From Chitinophaga hostae (GTDB lineage Bacteria > Bacteroidota > Bacteroidia > Chitinophagales > Chitinophagaceae): a stretch of DNA of 64,000 bases. The DNA lies in NCBI RefSeq assembly GCF_018224885.1, contig NZ_JAGTXB010000003.1:558001-622000 (forward strand). The letters are read 5' to 3'. The notes beneath the pieces were generated by a model. It made no database searches. It was not told the DNA's origin and worked only from the letters and a program-made list of their open reading frames with translations. The translations under genes were made by a program, and so were the position numbers. Below are positions 33,993 to 43,734 of the stretch, one piece after another; position 1 is the stretch's first letter; every line of letters begins with the position of its first letter.

Positions 33993-34970
33993 TTACTGAT
34001 TTTCTTTTAGTACCTGGTCTATGATATGCAGCACGCCGTTGCCGGCCATGAGATTTTCCTTTGTTACATTGGCGGCTACCTGGTTACCAACTCCTTTCAC
34101 GGTGATGCCGGTGTATTTCACGCCTGTTTTTTTCAGGGTGATGCCTACGTTATTCCCATTCAGCATGGCCTGTTCGGTTTGATCAGTAGCGCCGGTGGTA
34201 AGGATGTAATCGTAGATAAACTTCCGGCCGGTAAACAGGTGGTAGCGCAACAGCTCCTGCAGCAGCGCGGCATCTGTTCTATTGATGCTATCTACAGAAG
34301 GAAAGCCTGCTTTGCGGAATGCTGCATTGGAGGGTGCAAAAAAGGTATAGGTAGCAGCACCGGCTACCAGCGATTTCATACCGGCCTGCTGCAGTGCTAC
34401 GTTTAAAAAAGTAAGACTGGTATCTGATGCAATCGCATCCGAAAGGGTTTGGTGTACCAGGGGTTGCAGCACTGTGTTGAGCACCTGGATCATACCGTTG
34501 CTGGCGGGCAGATTATACGCCAGGATGGGGCTACCATTGATCGTTAATACGGTGTCTGCACCTTTAATCCAGTGCGTCACAAACATTTTGGCGCCGGTAA
34601 CGGCAGCTATTTCCTGGTTAAACTGGTAAGGAAGTTTATTCAGTTCCCAGGTGCCGTTCACGATATGATAGGACACCAGGCTATTGAGTACAACCGCACT
34701 TTCTGTAAGCACCTGTTGATTGGCAACATACCCCGCTTTTACAAACGCGTTGTTATCGGGCACCATCACGGTATAGGGTCCTTCCTGCGCCAGCATGTTA
34801 CGATAGCCGGTTCTGCCAAGTGCTGTACTGAAGGAAGAAAAATTAAATTTATTGTCATCGATGATATAGGTCAGGCGGTTGATTTCGTCTGCTCCTGCAA
34901 TATTATCTTTATCCTTTGTACAGGCCGACAGCAACAGTATCAATAAACCTGTATAAGTGAATTTTTTCAT
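33993..34970 (-). CDS. Fasciclin (FAS1) domain lipoprotein 1
   Basis: 325 residues with a lipobox LLILLLSACTK. Two FAS1 domains are visible at about 28-175 and 178-322. Each shows the H1 pattern (GPYTVMVPDNNAFVKAG; ATYTFFAPSNAAFRKAG), a central Y-H (VSYHIVNGTWELN; LRYHLFTGRKFI) and an H2-like end (ASNGMIQVLNTVLQP; AGNGVLHIIDQVL). FAS1 domains mediate adhesion or protein-protein contact. The protein would sit on the outer membrane. It is followed 2 nt later by the Oar-like receptor gene and preceded by a second FAS1 gene, so they are almost certainly one transcript. Confidence 0.92.
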   Translation of the reverse strand: MKKFTYTGLLILLLSACTKDKDNIAGADEINRLTYIIDDNKFNFSSFSTALGRTGYRNMLAQEGPYTVMVPDNNAFVKAGYVANQQVLTESAVVLNSLVSYHIVNGTWELNKLPYQFNQEIAAVTGAKMFVTHWIKGADTVLTINGSPILAYNLPASNGMIQVLNTVLQPLVHQTLSDAIASDTSLTFLNVALQQAGMKSLVAGAATYTFFAPSNAAFRKAGFPSVDSINRTDAALLQELLRYHLFTGRKFIYDYILTTGATDQTEQAMLNGNNVGITLKKTGVKYTGITVKGVGNQVAANVTKENLMAGNGVLHIIDQVLKENQ

Positions 34971-34987
34971 TTGGCTGCTTTTAAAAA

Positions 34988-36178
34988 TTATCTTTTAAAG
35001 AGATCTCCTATTTCATGAACGACCCCATTGATCACTCTTATGTTCGCGCTCTTTAAACCGATATAAGGATAGTTGGTGTTTATTCTCCTGATGCCGGGCT
35101 GACCATTGTTATCAATAAATGATAAGCTGATGCCTACCGGCGGACTGTTGTAAGGCTGACCGGCATATAGCTCGAGGCCACTGAGAGCCGTAGCATTCCA
35201 AACTAAATCGTTGCTAAAGAAAACAGGGCCTACACGGGCTTCGGTTCCAGTTAGCTGGGAGGCGTTAGCTACTTCGGGTCCGCATGCCATCAGTATAGAG
35301 TCGATGGAAATAACCGGCTGCTGGTAGTACATATTTTCATCATAGTCAGGAGGTGGCAGTGGCCAGGAGCGGAGGCAGTATTGCAGGATATCCTCTGCAT
35401 TGTGAAAACCGTTTTTGATAAATGCATCGTTGTTCGGGGCAAACAGGGTAAACTGTGCGAACGAAGATGCTGATTTCAGCAATGACAGTGGCTGGGGGAT
35501 ATAAGCGCTCTGGTACAGGCTATCGCAGATCAACAGGGCATCTACGTATAAGCTGAACCGGGGCTGGCTTTGCAGGTATTCCCACATCGTTTGCTGTGGT
35601 TTGCTGATCAGGTGATCAATGGAATAAATTACGCCGTTGGTACCTTCGAGTTGCTGTCCCCATTTACCGAGGGCGATGCCATTTACCAGCAGGTTATCAC
35701 CGGATTTTGCCAGGAACTGGAAATCCACATAATCCTGGTACCAGTTTTCCCGGTCAAGCGAACGGGATGATAATGTTACCGCCGGTGCGCTGCCTTTAAC
35801 GGCGGCAATATTTTCCGGCAGCAGGCGTGCAGGCATAATGTAGTAAGATAACAGCTCATCCAGTACCTCCGACTCTGCTGTTTTTATTTTCTCCGGTGTC
35901 CATCCGGCTTCATCAAAGGCTTTGTCGGTAGGCACGATCAGGGTATGGAAGCCGGCGCCATCCTGTTTTACTTTCTGGTCCATACCGGAGCGTTGCCATG
36001 CTTCACGGAAACGGGTATACGAAGATGCGGTCAGTTGTTGTTGCCATGTTTTGTCGGGTCCTGACTCGTGCGGTACGGGCTCCCCTACCGGTTCCGGTTC
36101 AATATCCTGTTTGCGACAGGCAGCAAAAGCCAAGAGGAATAATAAGAGCAAGGGTATTTTTGATGTCATTTGATTCAT
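34988..36178 (-). CDS. Fasciclin (FAS1) domain lipoprotein 2, divergent
   Basis: 396 residues with a lipobox LLAFAACRK. Two diverged FAS1 domains are present: about 48-195 (FHTLIVPTDKAFDEAG, LSYYIMPARLLP, GTNGVIYSIDHLI) and about 200-394 (AQFTLFAPNNDAFIKNG, RVINGVVHEIGDLF). The second domain carries an insertion and lacks the usual central Y-H. The product is likely surface-exposed. Spacing is 17 nt to the next FAS1 gene and 2 nt to the previous one. A later ATG at 36169 is also possible as the start. Confidence 0.88.
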   Translation of the reverse strand: MNQMTSKIPLLLLFLLAFAACRKQDIEPEPVGEPVPHESGPDKTWQQQLTASSYTRFREAWQRSGMDQKVKQDGAGFHTLIVPTDKAFDEAGWTPEKIKTAESEVLDELLSYYIMPARLLPENIAAVKGSAPAVTLSSRSLDRENWYQDYVDFQFLAKSGDNLLVNGIALGKWGQQLEGTNGVIYSIDHLISKPQQTMWEYLQSQPRFSLYVDALLICDSLYQSAYIPQPLSLLKSASSFAQFTLFAPNNDAFIKNGFHNAEDILQYCLRSWPLPPPDYDENMYYQQPVISIDSILMACGPEVANASQLTGTEARVGPVFFSNDLVWNATALSGLELYAGQPYNSPPVGISLSFIDNNGQPGIRRINTNYPYIGLKSANIRVINGVVHEIGDLFKR

Positions 36179-36180
36179 TT

Positions 36181-37266
36181 TTACTGCTTCATTAAATCCG
36201 GGTTCAGGAAAAGGTCATTCACCACGTGTACAATGCCATTGCTGCATTTATAATCTGCATTTGCAAGATCATCCAGGTAGTTTAGCTGAGAGGGGCCTTC
36301 TTCATTCGGATACCAGTCGCCTGCTTTCTTTTTTGTAATTGTTATATAAGCGTTTTCCGTATTGTTGTAAGCATTATACGAATACCCCGGGGCGATGCCA
36401 TAACCGCCCGCTTTGATGGAACTTTCGCCCAGGATAGAAGTACCTGACAACAGGTAACCATCGGTAGAAAAGATATGCATCGGTCTCATTTCAATAGCGT
36501 AAATGGCGAAGGTGATATCTTTGTAACTTTCCGGTTTCATAGTGGCAATCTTTTCCCGGGTAAGCCCGTATTTGAGGAAAGCGCTGTTGGCCGGAGCAAA
36601 AACCGTTAGTGGTTTATTTGTTTTGAGGCCGTCCCACAAATTGAATTGTTTCATAGCTGCAGCAAACAGGGTTAAGCTGGTATCTGCGGCAATATCGTCC
36701 TGTACCGTCCCTTTCGTGAACTTCAGGGGTTTGGCAAGGATATGCAGTACACCATTGGCCAGCGCAATATTTCGCCTGCTCTCTTTCAGGATCAGTGCAC
36801 CATTTACAAACATATCCTGGTCCGGCGATAAAGTGGTACTTTTCAGTGTAGACACATATAACTCTTCCGCGGAAAGGTTGATGTATTTATTATCCATTTG
36901 CTGCGGGAAGGTGGTAGTAAAGTAGCGGTTACGGATAATATGATAACGGAGCATAAACCGCAGACTATCCGCATCCATTTTAGCGACATCTTCCACACCT
37001 GCAATACCCATTCTATTGAATGCGGCGTTATCCGGCGCAAAAAAAGTAAAAGGGCCGGCCTGGTTCAGCGTGTCCAGCAAACCTGTTTTTTTCAGCGCAG
37101 CCGTTAAGATGCTGAGGTCATAGTTATTCTCAATAAATGCGCCCATCATACGTGGCGTGGTAGTACGGTCAATGGGCGGGATGAGATTATCTTTCCGGCA
37201 ACCTGTTACAAGCGCCAGCAGCAGGGATACTGCCATGAATTGTTTTATGATAGAAATATTCAGCAT
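36181..37266 (-). CDS. Fasciclin (FAS1) domain lipoprotein 3
   Basis: 361 residues (or 351 from ATG 37236), lipobox LLLALVTGCRK. Two FAS1 domains: about 40-178 (GPFTFFAPDNAAFNRMG, LRYHIIRNRYF, LANGVLHILAKPL) and about 185-357 (KPLTVFAPANSAFLKYG, CSNGIVHVVNDLF). The second domain has a long insertion before its last motif. Together with its two neighbours it gives the operon six FAS1 domains. Cysteine lipidation and the operon context place it at the cell surface. Confidence 0.9.
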   Translation of the reverse strand: MLNISIIKQFMAVSLLLALVTGCRKDNLIPPIDRTTTPRMMGAFIENNYDLSILTAALKKTGLLDTLNQAGPFTFFAPDNAAFNRMGIAGVEDVAKMDADSLRFMLRYHIIRNRYFTTTFPQQMDNKYINLSAEELYVSTLKSTTLSPDQDMFVNGALILKESRRNIALANGVLHILAKPLKFTKGTVQDDIAADTSLTLFAAAMKQFNLWDGLKTNKPLTVFAPANSAFLKYGLTREKIATMKPESYKDITFAIYAIEMRPMHIFSTDGYLLSGTSILGESSIKAGGYGIAPGYSYNAYNNTENAYITITKKKAGDWYPNEEGPSQLNYLDDLANADYKCSNGIVHVVNDLFLNPDLMKQ

Positions 37267-37284
37267 ATCGAAATAATAAACATG

Positions 37285-38463
37285 TTAATAAACAGGCGGC
37301 GCAAACTTGCGCTGGATGGTAGTGATATAAAACTTCCGGTTGATGTACTCTACCGTGTTAACGGTGGCAAACGACCGTGGATTATCGGTACCGGAGTGGA
37401 TACTCACTACCAGGCCTGTACGCAGATCACATTTTACTTTGAAAGGCAGGTAGAAATTTCTGCCTGATGAGCCATAGTCACCCATGATCACTGCCGAATA
37501 AACGCCTACCGGTATAAAGCCAGGATAGGGCAGGTTTTCAGGAGTAAAGCCGGCGGCATAGAACCCGAACAGCTGGCTCATATTGCCGGTAAAGATTTTA
37601 TTGCTGCTGGTATCCGCAAACAGCGGGAAGCTGTAATAGGGAGCCACCTTAGGTTCCAGGGAATGAATAACCTGCCCCATGGGTACGCCTTTGTAACCCG
37701 GTAAAGGTTTCAATGTATTGTTCTCCAGTTTATTCAATGAATAGTAAACGTTCATGGTGTCGCGCAGTTTGGAGTTGGACAGGTCTGCATTGGGCACTGC
37801 ATTGGGCGCCTTCTCATAAAAATTTTCCGCACTGAGGTTATAGAAGTTTACATATACCGTAGCATCCGCAAAAGGCTGTTGGGGAAATGTTTCCTTACGC
37901 AGGTACATAAATGGGCGCTGGCTGGTATATTCTGCTATCAGCGCGTGCATGGTATATACCTCTCCTGCGCTCAAATCTATGGTGGTATCTATCAGTGTAA
38001 CGCCCCTTTCTATTTTATCCAGCTCAAAGTATGGTCTATTGTTCAGCGGGCGGGTGCGGAAAATGATACGGTGTTTGCCGGAGGGCACCTGCGCCCAGCT
38101 GGAAAGGTCATAACCATTTACAATGGGAGCAGCCAACACCCGTTTCGTACCGGGATATTCTTTTTGCCACAATACATTGCTGGCAGCATCGGGATAGGGC
38201 CTTGCCCACTCGCTGCGCTGATCGAGGAAATCGCCGGTAATAGCAGCGCTTACAGGCACGCCGTAATCATCCATCACGGGGTCTACCAGGAAAGCGAGAA
38301 ATGGTTGCGGCGCATCTTTGTTATCGAGACTGGTGGTAAAATCGAGGCAGTTGAATACCCGCAGGTAAGCAGGACTGTTCAGTTCCACATATTCCGTTTT
38401 GCGGCAGCTGCTGAAAAACAAAGCAGCCAGCAACAGTGGTAGTAAAAAGTATTTATTGTTCAT
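37285..38463 (-). CDS. Surface lipoprotein, DUF4397-like beta-sandwich (hypothetical)
   Basis: 392 residues from ATG 38463; a TTG at 38475 is also in frame. The signal sequence ends in LLAALFFSSCRKTEYVE. The sequence is beta-rich with VPSGKHRIIFRTRPL, IDLSAGEVYTMHALIAEY and a C-terminal KFAPPVY. This pattern (a short beta-domain with G-x-H/Y and YT-h-h-h strands) recalls DUF4397, but I am not sure of the family. It lies 8 nt after the previous gene and 18 nt before FAS1 lipoprotein 3 in the operon. It is probably surface-exposed; ligand unknown. Confidence 0.75.
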   Translation of the reverse strand: MNNKYFLLPLLLAALFFSSCRKTEYVELNSPAYLRVFNCLDFTTSLDNKDAPQPFLAFLVDPVMDDYGVPVSAAITGDFLDQRSEWARPYPDAASNVLWQKEYPGTKRVLAAPIVNGYDLSSWAQVPSGKHRIIFRTRPLNNRPYFELDKIERGVTLIDTTIDLSAGEVYTMHALIAEYTSQRPFMYLRKETFPQQPFADATVYVNFYNLSAENFYEKAPNAVPNADLSNSKLRDTMNVYYSLNKLENNTLKPLPGYKGVPMGQVIHSLEPKVAPYYSFPLFADTSSNKIFTGNMSQLFGFYAAGFTPENLPYPGFIPVGVYSAVIMGDYGSSGRNFYLPFKVKCDLRTGLVVSIHSGTDNPRSFATVNTVEYINRKFYITTIQRKFAPPVY

Positions 38464-38471
38464 AAGACTAC

Positions 38472-40184
38472 TCAATTGTTATGTTTCACAATAATCATCC
38501 GGGCTTTTTCCGTGGCATTTGGCGCAGTGCTGCCCACTAACGCAACAGTGTAGACGCCCGGTTCGCTCTGTGGTATTTCCGGCGTTTTATATAATTCGGG
38601 ATGAGCAATAAAATCGTGGCTTCTCAACGGCGTAATGTTGCGGAGCCAGTTGCCGGGTACTACACCGGGTGCAGAAGCATAGGCCATTATTGGTTGTGAA
38701 AAATTGACTATCTGCATCACATAGGGAAGGTCCGTGGCCGGCTTTCCCAGGTAGATATGCTGGAATGCCAGTGTGGAGAGTGCTTTGAACGGTTGCCCGT
38801 TGTCCTGTGTGAAAGAAACTTCTTCCAGGTCCGGGCAGAAGTTCATGAAGCGTAACCAGAAAGGATACGTATCCTTCATTACAGCATAGCTGCCGTTATC
38901 CGTAGCCGTACCATCAAAAAATTTCCCGCTGAGGTTATTGGCAGAAAAACTAATGGCGGTACTGCCGTCTTTCCGGGTATATAACCACGCAGTCAGGTTG
39001 TCGGCGGGTTGCATGGTCAGGTTACTTTCGGCCAGTACCTGTCCGTTTTCCCCCAGTGCTTTTACAGTATGCATGCCAGTTATATAACGGTTGTAAGTGG
39101 TTTGTTTGGCAAAAGCCAATACGCCGCCCAGCGCCTGTCCGTCGACCTGCCAGGAAATTTTTTTCCCGGCGGCGGCATTCACGCCCTGTAAGCGGGCGTA
39201 GGTGATATTCACCGGCTCCGGGATATCTGCGATAATGCGAAAGGTATTATTTTCTGATTTGTATGTTTCACCGTTAGGATTACCCGTGGGAATATTGGCA
39301 TCGTAGGTAGTTGTTACCACGATGGTATAGATGCCTCCCGGCTGAAATGTTTTTAACGGTGCATAAGTGAGCCAGGTATCTTTGCTGCCACCAACGCCGG
39401 GGGTACCGTTTATATCCATCAGGGTGCCGGTGATGGGGTTGAGAAGGTTATACATACTGCCGGTGGCCGGCACTTCTTTTCCTTCGTTATCCAATACCTT
39501 AAACTGATAGGTGCCATAAGGCATTTCCACATAGTCAGAATATTTACCCGGGGCAACGTTGCTGAGACCTGGCACTGTAGTACCATCCGCCAGCGTGAGC
39601 GACATGGGGCCGTTGCGGAAAATACCGGCAGGAATACCTGCTGTGATGGTGGAGCTGAGATTCAGCAAACGGATCTTAAATCCGGCCGGATCTGCCGCTG
39701 GTGATATCCCTCTTGGAATAACGAACAGCGAGTCCATGAAACCGGCCGGATTGGGCCGGAAATGGGCAAAGTAATAATCGTTCGGATGAGTGTCATCGTC
39801 TTTGGCGCGTAAAGGCCTGGGCAACGGTAACGGGAATCTTTTGGAAAGACTGGTAAACATAATGCTGTCTACCCAGCCGCCGTTTTTTACCATATCGCGG
39901 GGAATGGTAAAGGTGAGTCCAAGTCGGCCTGTTTCCGGGAAATAAATGGTTCCTCTTGTTTCGTCAGGGCCATAAACGCCCTCTCTGTCCGGTTCCGCAT
40001 AGCTGGTCAGCCGCTTACTCCCTATCGACAGATCTGTAGCGCCGTATAAATTGATCAGGCGGATGGCGGAAGGCGTCACCGGGTATTGTATCACGCGGTT
40101 ATCGTAGCTGTAGTCGAGCTTCTTGCTGCAGGCACTCAGCATGGCTGCAGCTATGAGTATATAAGTAGTTTTCATTTTAATCAT
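38472..40184 (-). CDS. Surface lipoprotein, DUF4397-like (hypothetical)
   Basis: 570 residues (567 from ATG 40175), lipobox AAAMLSACSKK. It is beta-rich throughout, with segments such as SAIRLINLYGATDLSIGSKR and FKIRLLNLSSTITAGIPAGI, then GKYSDYVEMPYGTYQFKVLD. The end is VYTVALVGS...ARMIIVKHNN. These segments have the look of DUF4397 repeats (chain of small beta-sandwiches). It follows the STN-receptor gene by 8 nt, the place where a SusD gene would stand in a Sus-like locus, so it may serve as the receptor's surface partner. That role is inference. Confidence 0.75.
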   Translation of the reverse strand: MIKMKTTYILIAAAMLSACSKKLDYSYDNRVIQYPVTPSAIRLINLYGATDLSIGSKRLTSYAEPDREGVYGPDETRGTIYFPETGRLGLTFTIPRDMVKNGGWVDSIMFTSLSKRFPLPLPRPLRAKDDDTHPNDYYFAHFRPNPAGFMDSLFVIPRGISPAADPAGFKIRLLNLSSTITAGIPAGIFRNGPMSLTLADGTTVPGLSNVAPGKYSDYVEMPYGTYQFKVLDNEGKEVPATGSMYNLLNPITGTLMDINGTPGVGGSKDTWLTYAPLKTFQPGGIYTIVVTTTYDANIPTGNPNGETYKSENNTFRIIADIPEPVNITYARLQGVNAAAGKKISWQVDGQALGGVLAFAKQTTYNRYITGMHTVKALGENGQVLAESNLTMQPADNLTAWLYTRKDGSTAISFSANNLSGKFFDGTATDNGSYAVMKDTYPFWLRFMNFCPDLEEVSFTQDNGQPFKALSTLAFQHIYLGKPATDLPYVMQIVNFSQPIMAYASAPGVVPGNWLRNITPLRSHDFIAHPELYKTPEIPQSEPGVYTVALVGSTAPNATEKARMIIVKHNN

Positions 40185-40192
40185 TCAGATTT

Positions 40193-43100
40193 TTACAGGT
40201 TGAAAGTCAATCCCAGCATAAATTCCGTTCCGCGGTAAAAACTCCTGCGTACATATTTCTTTCCATAAAAATTTCCACCGGTGCCCGGGTTGGCATATAC
40301 TTCTTCCACCGGCCTGTCGAGCATATTTTTGGCGAATCCCTTTAGTTGCAGGCGTTTCAGCAGCTGCTGGGAGAATACGATATCCAGTACCGGGTTGGGC
40401 CTGGAATACAGATCCGGTGTGCCATCCAGGTTTACCTGGATCAGCCGCTCACCTACCATGTTGAAAGTAGTGGTGATATCGGTGCCTGTTTTCGGGTTGT
40501 TATAGTTCATAAATACATTCACCGAATAAGGGGCCTGTTCAAACAGCGGGCTGTTAGACGGCGCGCGGCGATCGATGGCGCGCGAAGATTCCAGTCTCTC
40601 TTTAGTTTTCTTAATTTCACTTTGTGCCAGCAACAGGTTAGATCCCAGGGAAAAATTTTTCATTGCTGCCGTCAAAATTCCCAGGTTCTTTACCACTTCC
40701 AGTTCTATTCCATATACACGGCCTTTATTAGGATCGTTCTGAAATTCGATGGCCGGGAATTCCGGGAAACGGGCTTCCAGTCCTGATGAATTCTGTTTAA
40801 AAACTTTTGTCAGCTGGTTATTGATTTCTTTATAAAACACGGAGGCAGAAATTACTTCTCCCGGATTGGGGAACCATTCCCAGCGGAAGTCATAGTTAGT
40901 GGTTTGTTGATTTTTCAGTTTGGGATTGCCTACCACCAGTGCAAACTGGAAGGGGTCGAAATCGAATACGTTGGTAAGTTCCCTCAACTCGGGCCGGGCC
41001 AGTGAAGTGTTATAGCCCAGCCGGAAATTCATGTTCTTATGCAGTGTATAGGTCAGGTTAGCAGAGTAGAAAGGTTCATAATCTGTTTTGTAGATAGAAT
41101 TGGGCTCGGTATATACCAGGTTTATTTTGTTACCGCCGGCATCTTTCGCCGTAATAGACGGATCCAGGAACACATTGGAAGTATCTACTGCCGCCTGTAT
41201 ATCGGTCATTTCAAAACGTACGCCACCGGTAAAGCGCAGCTGTTCGGTGAGGTGCAGGTCCAGCATGCCGTAGAAGGCGCGGGTTTCATAATACCCTTTG
41301 TAGTTATTGGGCGATTTCTGGATGTTATACAGGAAGCCGCCATTGCGGGGTGCTCCTTCTTCGTTATAGGAAGAAGGCGGGCGGATACCGATCCGGTCGT
41401 ATCCTACCAGCTGATCCAGCTGACCATTTACCTCATACAGAGGCAGTGCACCGTTGGTGGAATAATTGGAGCCAGGGAGATAGAGTACGTTCTCAGAAAA
41501 GCTTCTTCTGCGATGCAGGTAGTTCACACCTGTTTTAAATTCCTGTTTTTTATCGAGTGCTTTAAAAGGCAGGGTGATATCAGCTTTGTAGTTGTAATTA
41601 TTTTCTTTCAGATGACGGAAGCGGCGTCCGTTGGGATCGGCCTGAATGATACCATAGGGACCATATCCGTTTACGTACCCGGATACCAGTGAGTACAGGC
41701 TCGGTGTAGCTACAACCGGAGGTAGCGTACCAGGTGTTTCCACTGCGCCAGGGCGGGTACTGCCACCGTTTACACGGTAGTCAGCCAGGTTTACAAAGCG
41801 GTAATCGGGATCATCCTGTGCAGAGGAAGAAGTGGCCATATTATAGCTCAGCTTGGGTGCGTATTCGTTTTTTCCAAACTTGTGTTCTCCCTGGAGATTA
41901 AAGGTATTAAGGGTGCGATAGCTTTGACGTAAAGAATAGATCAGGTTATACACTTTACCGGGCAAGCCGGTGTATTCATATGCGCCATGCAGGTTGCTGG
42001 CCCTGGTTTCCGCACCACGACTGCCCAGGTACTGCATACTTATTTCGTGTTGCGGGCTGAAGCGATAGGTAAGTCCACCCAAAAATCCATAGTTGAGTGT
42101 TTGTGTGCCGGTGTTTTCCTTATAGTTCAGGTATTTCCCCAGGTTGATATTATTGGGGGTGATGTAGTTAGGAATCACGCGGGGACTGTATAATGCGCTG
42201 TTACCCGTTAACACGCCCTGGTATACACTATACTGGGTCAGTGATCCATCATAGATATCGTTGGTGCGGTTGTAATAGTTGGCGCCGGCTATTAATCCTA
42301 CCTGGTGTTTCTTAAATACCGTATAGCTGTTGCCGTAAGTAATGGAATAGATCTGGTTTAGCGGCGCCTTTTTATATTTAGTAGTGAGTACCGGGTCAAA
42401 GCTGTGCATGATGCCGTTGATGCGGTTGGCTTCTGCAAGCAAAGCCGGGTCGTTGCGGCTGTTCGCGATTTTACGCTGAATATCACCTAAGCCGCCGGGG
42501 TATTGTTTCGAGAGCTGTTGAAAATCGTTTGACAATCCCCTGCCCTTTACCTTTTGACCCAGGAAGCCCATATCACTGTTGTAGAAGCTATTTACCCGGT
42601 TGCCTGTTTGTGTGTTCATACCGGATTGAATAGTGATGCTGAGCGTTTGGTGTTCGGGGACCGATTTTGTTTTCAGCTCCACAATACCTGCTGCAGCATC
42701 TGCAGGCTTATCGGAGGTAGTGGTTTTATAGATGGTGATATTATCCAGCAGGCCGGCGGGCACCAGGTCGAGCGGAATGGCGCTTCTGTCGGGATCGGAG
42801 GAAGCGAGACGGATACCATTGAGTTGTCCGATAACGCTGCGGTCGCCCAGGCCGCGGATGGCCACATACTTATCGTCTGTTACCGTTACCCCTGATACCC
42901 GTTGCAGCGCCTGGGTAGTAGTAATGCTGGCTGTTTTTTCGATGTTTTGTGCCGAGATCCCGTCGGAGATCATAGCAGAATTTTTACGATCATTCAGCAA
43001 CGACACTTCAGTATTGGTACGACGGCGGGCGTCGACTGTTACGCCGGCGAGGGTTTTACTGTCGGCTTTTAACAGTACGGATAACACCGGCAGGTTGCCG

Positions 43101-43639
43101 GCCTTTATCATTTTGGTGGCATAACCTACGTAATATACCACCAGCACATCACTGGTATCTTTTACCTCTATGGAAAACCGGCCGGATTCGTCTGCTGTGA
43201 CTACGCTGCCAGTGCTTTGCGCCATGATTTCAGCGTGGGCAACAGGGTTATTCTTAGTTGCGTCGGTTACTATCCCGCTGATCGTTCTTTTGCGGGGAGC
43301 GGCAGGTGATTGTTTAATAATTATCTTCCGGATCACCACCTTCTTACCGTCGACCGCCTCATATTCCAGGCCGGTATTCTGCAGGAGCCAGCCCAACACT
43401 TCCGCAACGGTTTTATTATTCAGGTCGGCGTTGTATTTTTTCTCCAGCACTTTGATATCAGCAGGATTATAAAAAAAGGTGACGCCTCCTTTCACCTGCA
43501 GCTGGCTGAAACATTTCGCGATGCTTTCATTCCTGAAACTGATGCTGATCTTCTGCTGCAGCGCATTTACCTGCGCCATCGCCGGCAGCGCAACAAACAG
43601 CAGGATCCACATACATCCGAGTAAAATTTTTTCCTTCAT
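40193..43639 (-). CDS. TonB-dependent receptor with STN signalling domain
   Basis: 1148 residues. Signal peptide about 1-22. The STN domain (about 28-108; ISFRNESIAKCFSQLQVKGG and VAEVLGWLLQNTGLEYEAVD) is the contact for FecR. Then come a carboxypeptidase-regulatory-like domain (about 118-195) and a plug with ALQRVSGVTVTDDKYVAIRG and LGDRSVIGQLNGIRL, and the barrel. The plug differs from SusC: it lacks the SusC DVLKDA-ALYGSRA pattern and resembles FecA-like or CirA-like receptors. With the FecR and ECF sigma genes upstream on the same strand it forms a complete cell-surface signalling set. Ligand binding would both open transport and switch on the operon. Substrate is unknown. Confidence 0.93.
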   Translation of the reverse strand: MKEKILLGCMWILLFVALPAMAQVNALQQKISISFRNESIAKCFSQLQVKGGVTFFYNPADIKVLEKKYNADLNNKTVAEVLGWLLQNTGLEYEAVDGKKVVIRKIIIKQSPAAPRKRTISGIVTDATKNNPVAHAEIMAQSTGSVVTADESGRFSIEVKDTSDVLVVYYVGYATKMIKAGNLPVLSVLLKADSKTLAGVTVDARRRTNTEVSLLNDRKNSAMISDGISAQNIEKTASITTTQALQRVSGVTVTDDKYVAIRGLGDRSVIGQLNGIRLASSDPDRSAIPLDLVPAGLLDNITIYKTTTSDKPADAAAGIVELKTKSVPEHQTLSITIQSGMNTQTGNRVNSFYNSDMGFLGQKVKGRGLSNDFQQLSKQYPGGLGDIQRKIANSRNDPALLAEANRINGIMHSFDPVLTTKYKKAPLNQIYSITYGNSYTVFKKHQVGLIAGANYYNRTNDIYDGSLTQYSVYQGVLTGNSALYSPRVIPNYITPNNINLGKYLNYKENTGTQTLNYGFLGGLTYRFSPQHEISMQYLGSRGAETRASNLHGAYEYTGLPGKVYNLIYSLRQSYRTLNTFNLQGEHKFGKNEYAPKLSYNMATSSSAQDDPDYRFVNLADYRVNGGSTRPGAVETPGTLPPVVATPSLYSLVSGYVNGYGPYGIIQADPNGRRFRHLKENNYNYKADITLPFKALDKKQEFKTGVNYLHRRRSFSENVLYLPGSNYSTNGALPLYEVNGQLDQLVGYDRIGIRPPSSYNEEGAPRNGGFLYNIQKSPNNYKGYYETRAFYGMLDLHLTEQLRFTGGVRFEMTDIQAAVDTSNVFLDPSITAKDAGGNKINLVYTEPNSIYKTDYEPFYSANLTYTLHKNMNFRLGYNTSLARPELRELTNVFDFDPFQFALVVGNPKLKNQQTTNYDFRWEWFPNPGEVISASVFYKEINNQLTKVFKQNSSGLEARFPEFPAIEFQNDPNKGRVYGIELEVVKNLGILTAAMKNFSLGSNLLLAQSEIKKTKERLESSRAIDRRAPSNSPLFEQAPYSVNVFMNYNNPKTGTDITTTFNMVGERLIQVNLDGTPDLYSRPNPVLDIVFSQQLLKRLQLKGFAKNMLDRPVEEVYANPGTGGNFYGKKYVRRSFYRGTEFMLGLTFNL

Positions 43640-43662
43640 TCGTTTTGTGATTTAAGACAGCA

Positions 43663-43690
43663 GTTAGCCGTTAGCCATTAGCTGTTAGCC
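43663..43690. repeat. Solo array of four NTTAGCY heptads
   Basis: GTTAGCC, GTTAGCC, ATTAGCT, GTTAGCC stand head to tail at 43663-43690. They match the heptads flanking the long palindromes at 7255-7289, 14615-14646 and 21223-21246, but no palindrome core is present. It lies between the FecR stop and the receptor start. Confidence 0.85.
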
Positions 43691-43734
43691 TGGCTTTTGC
43701 TTCCAGCGTTTTGCTTTCAGCTACTATTGTTATG

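Noticed and set aside
40193..43639. Calling the STN receptor a SusC protein
   Set aside because: The plug lacks the SusC signature and no SusD gene follows, so FecA-like receptor is the safer name.
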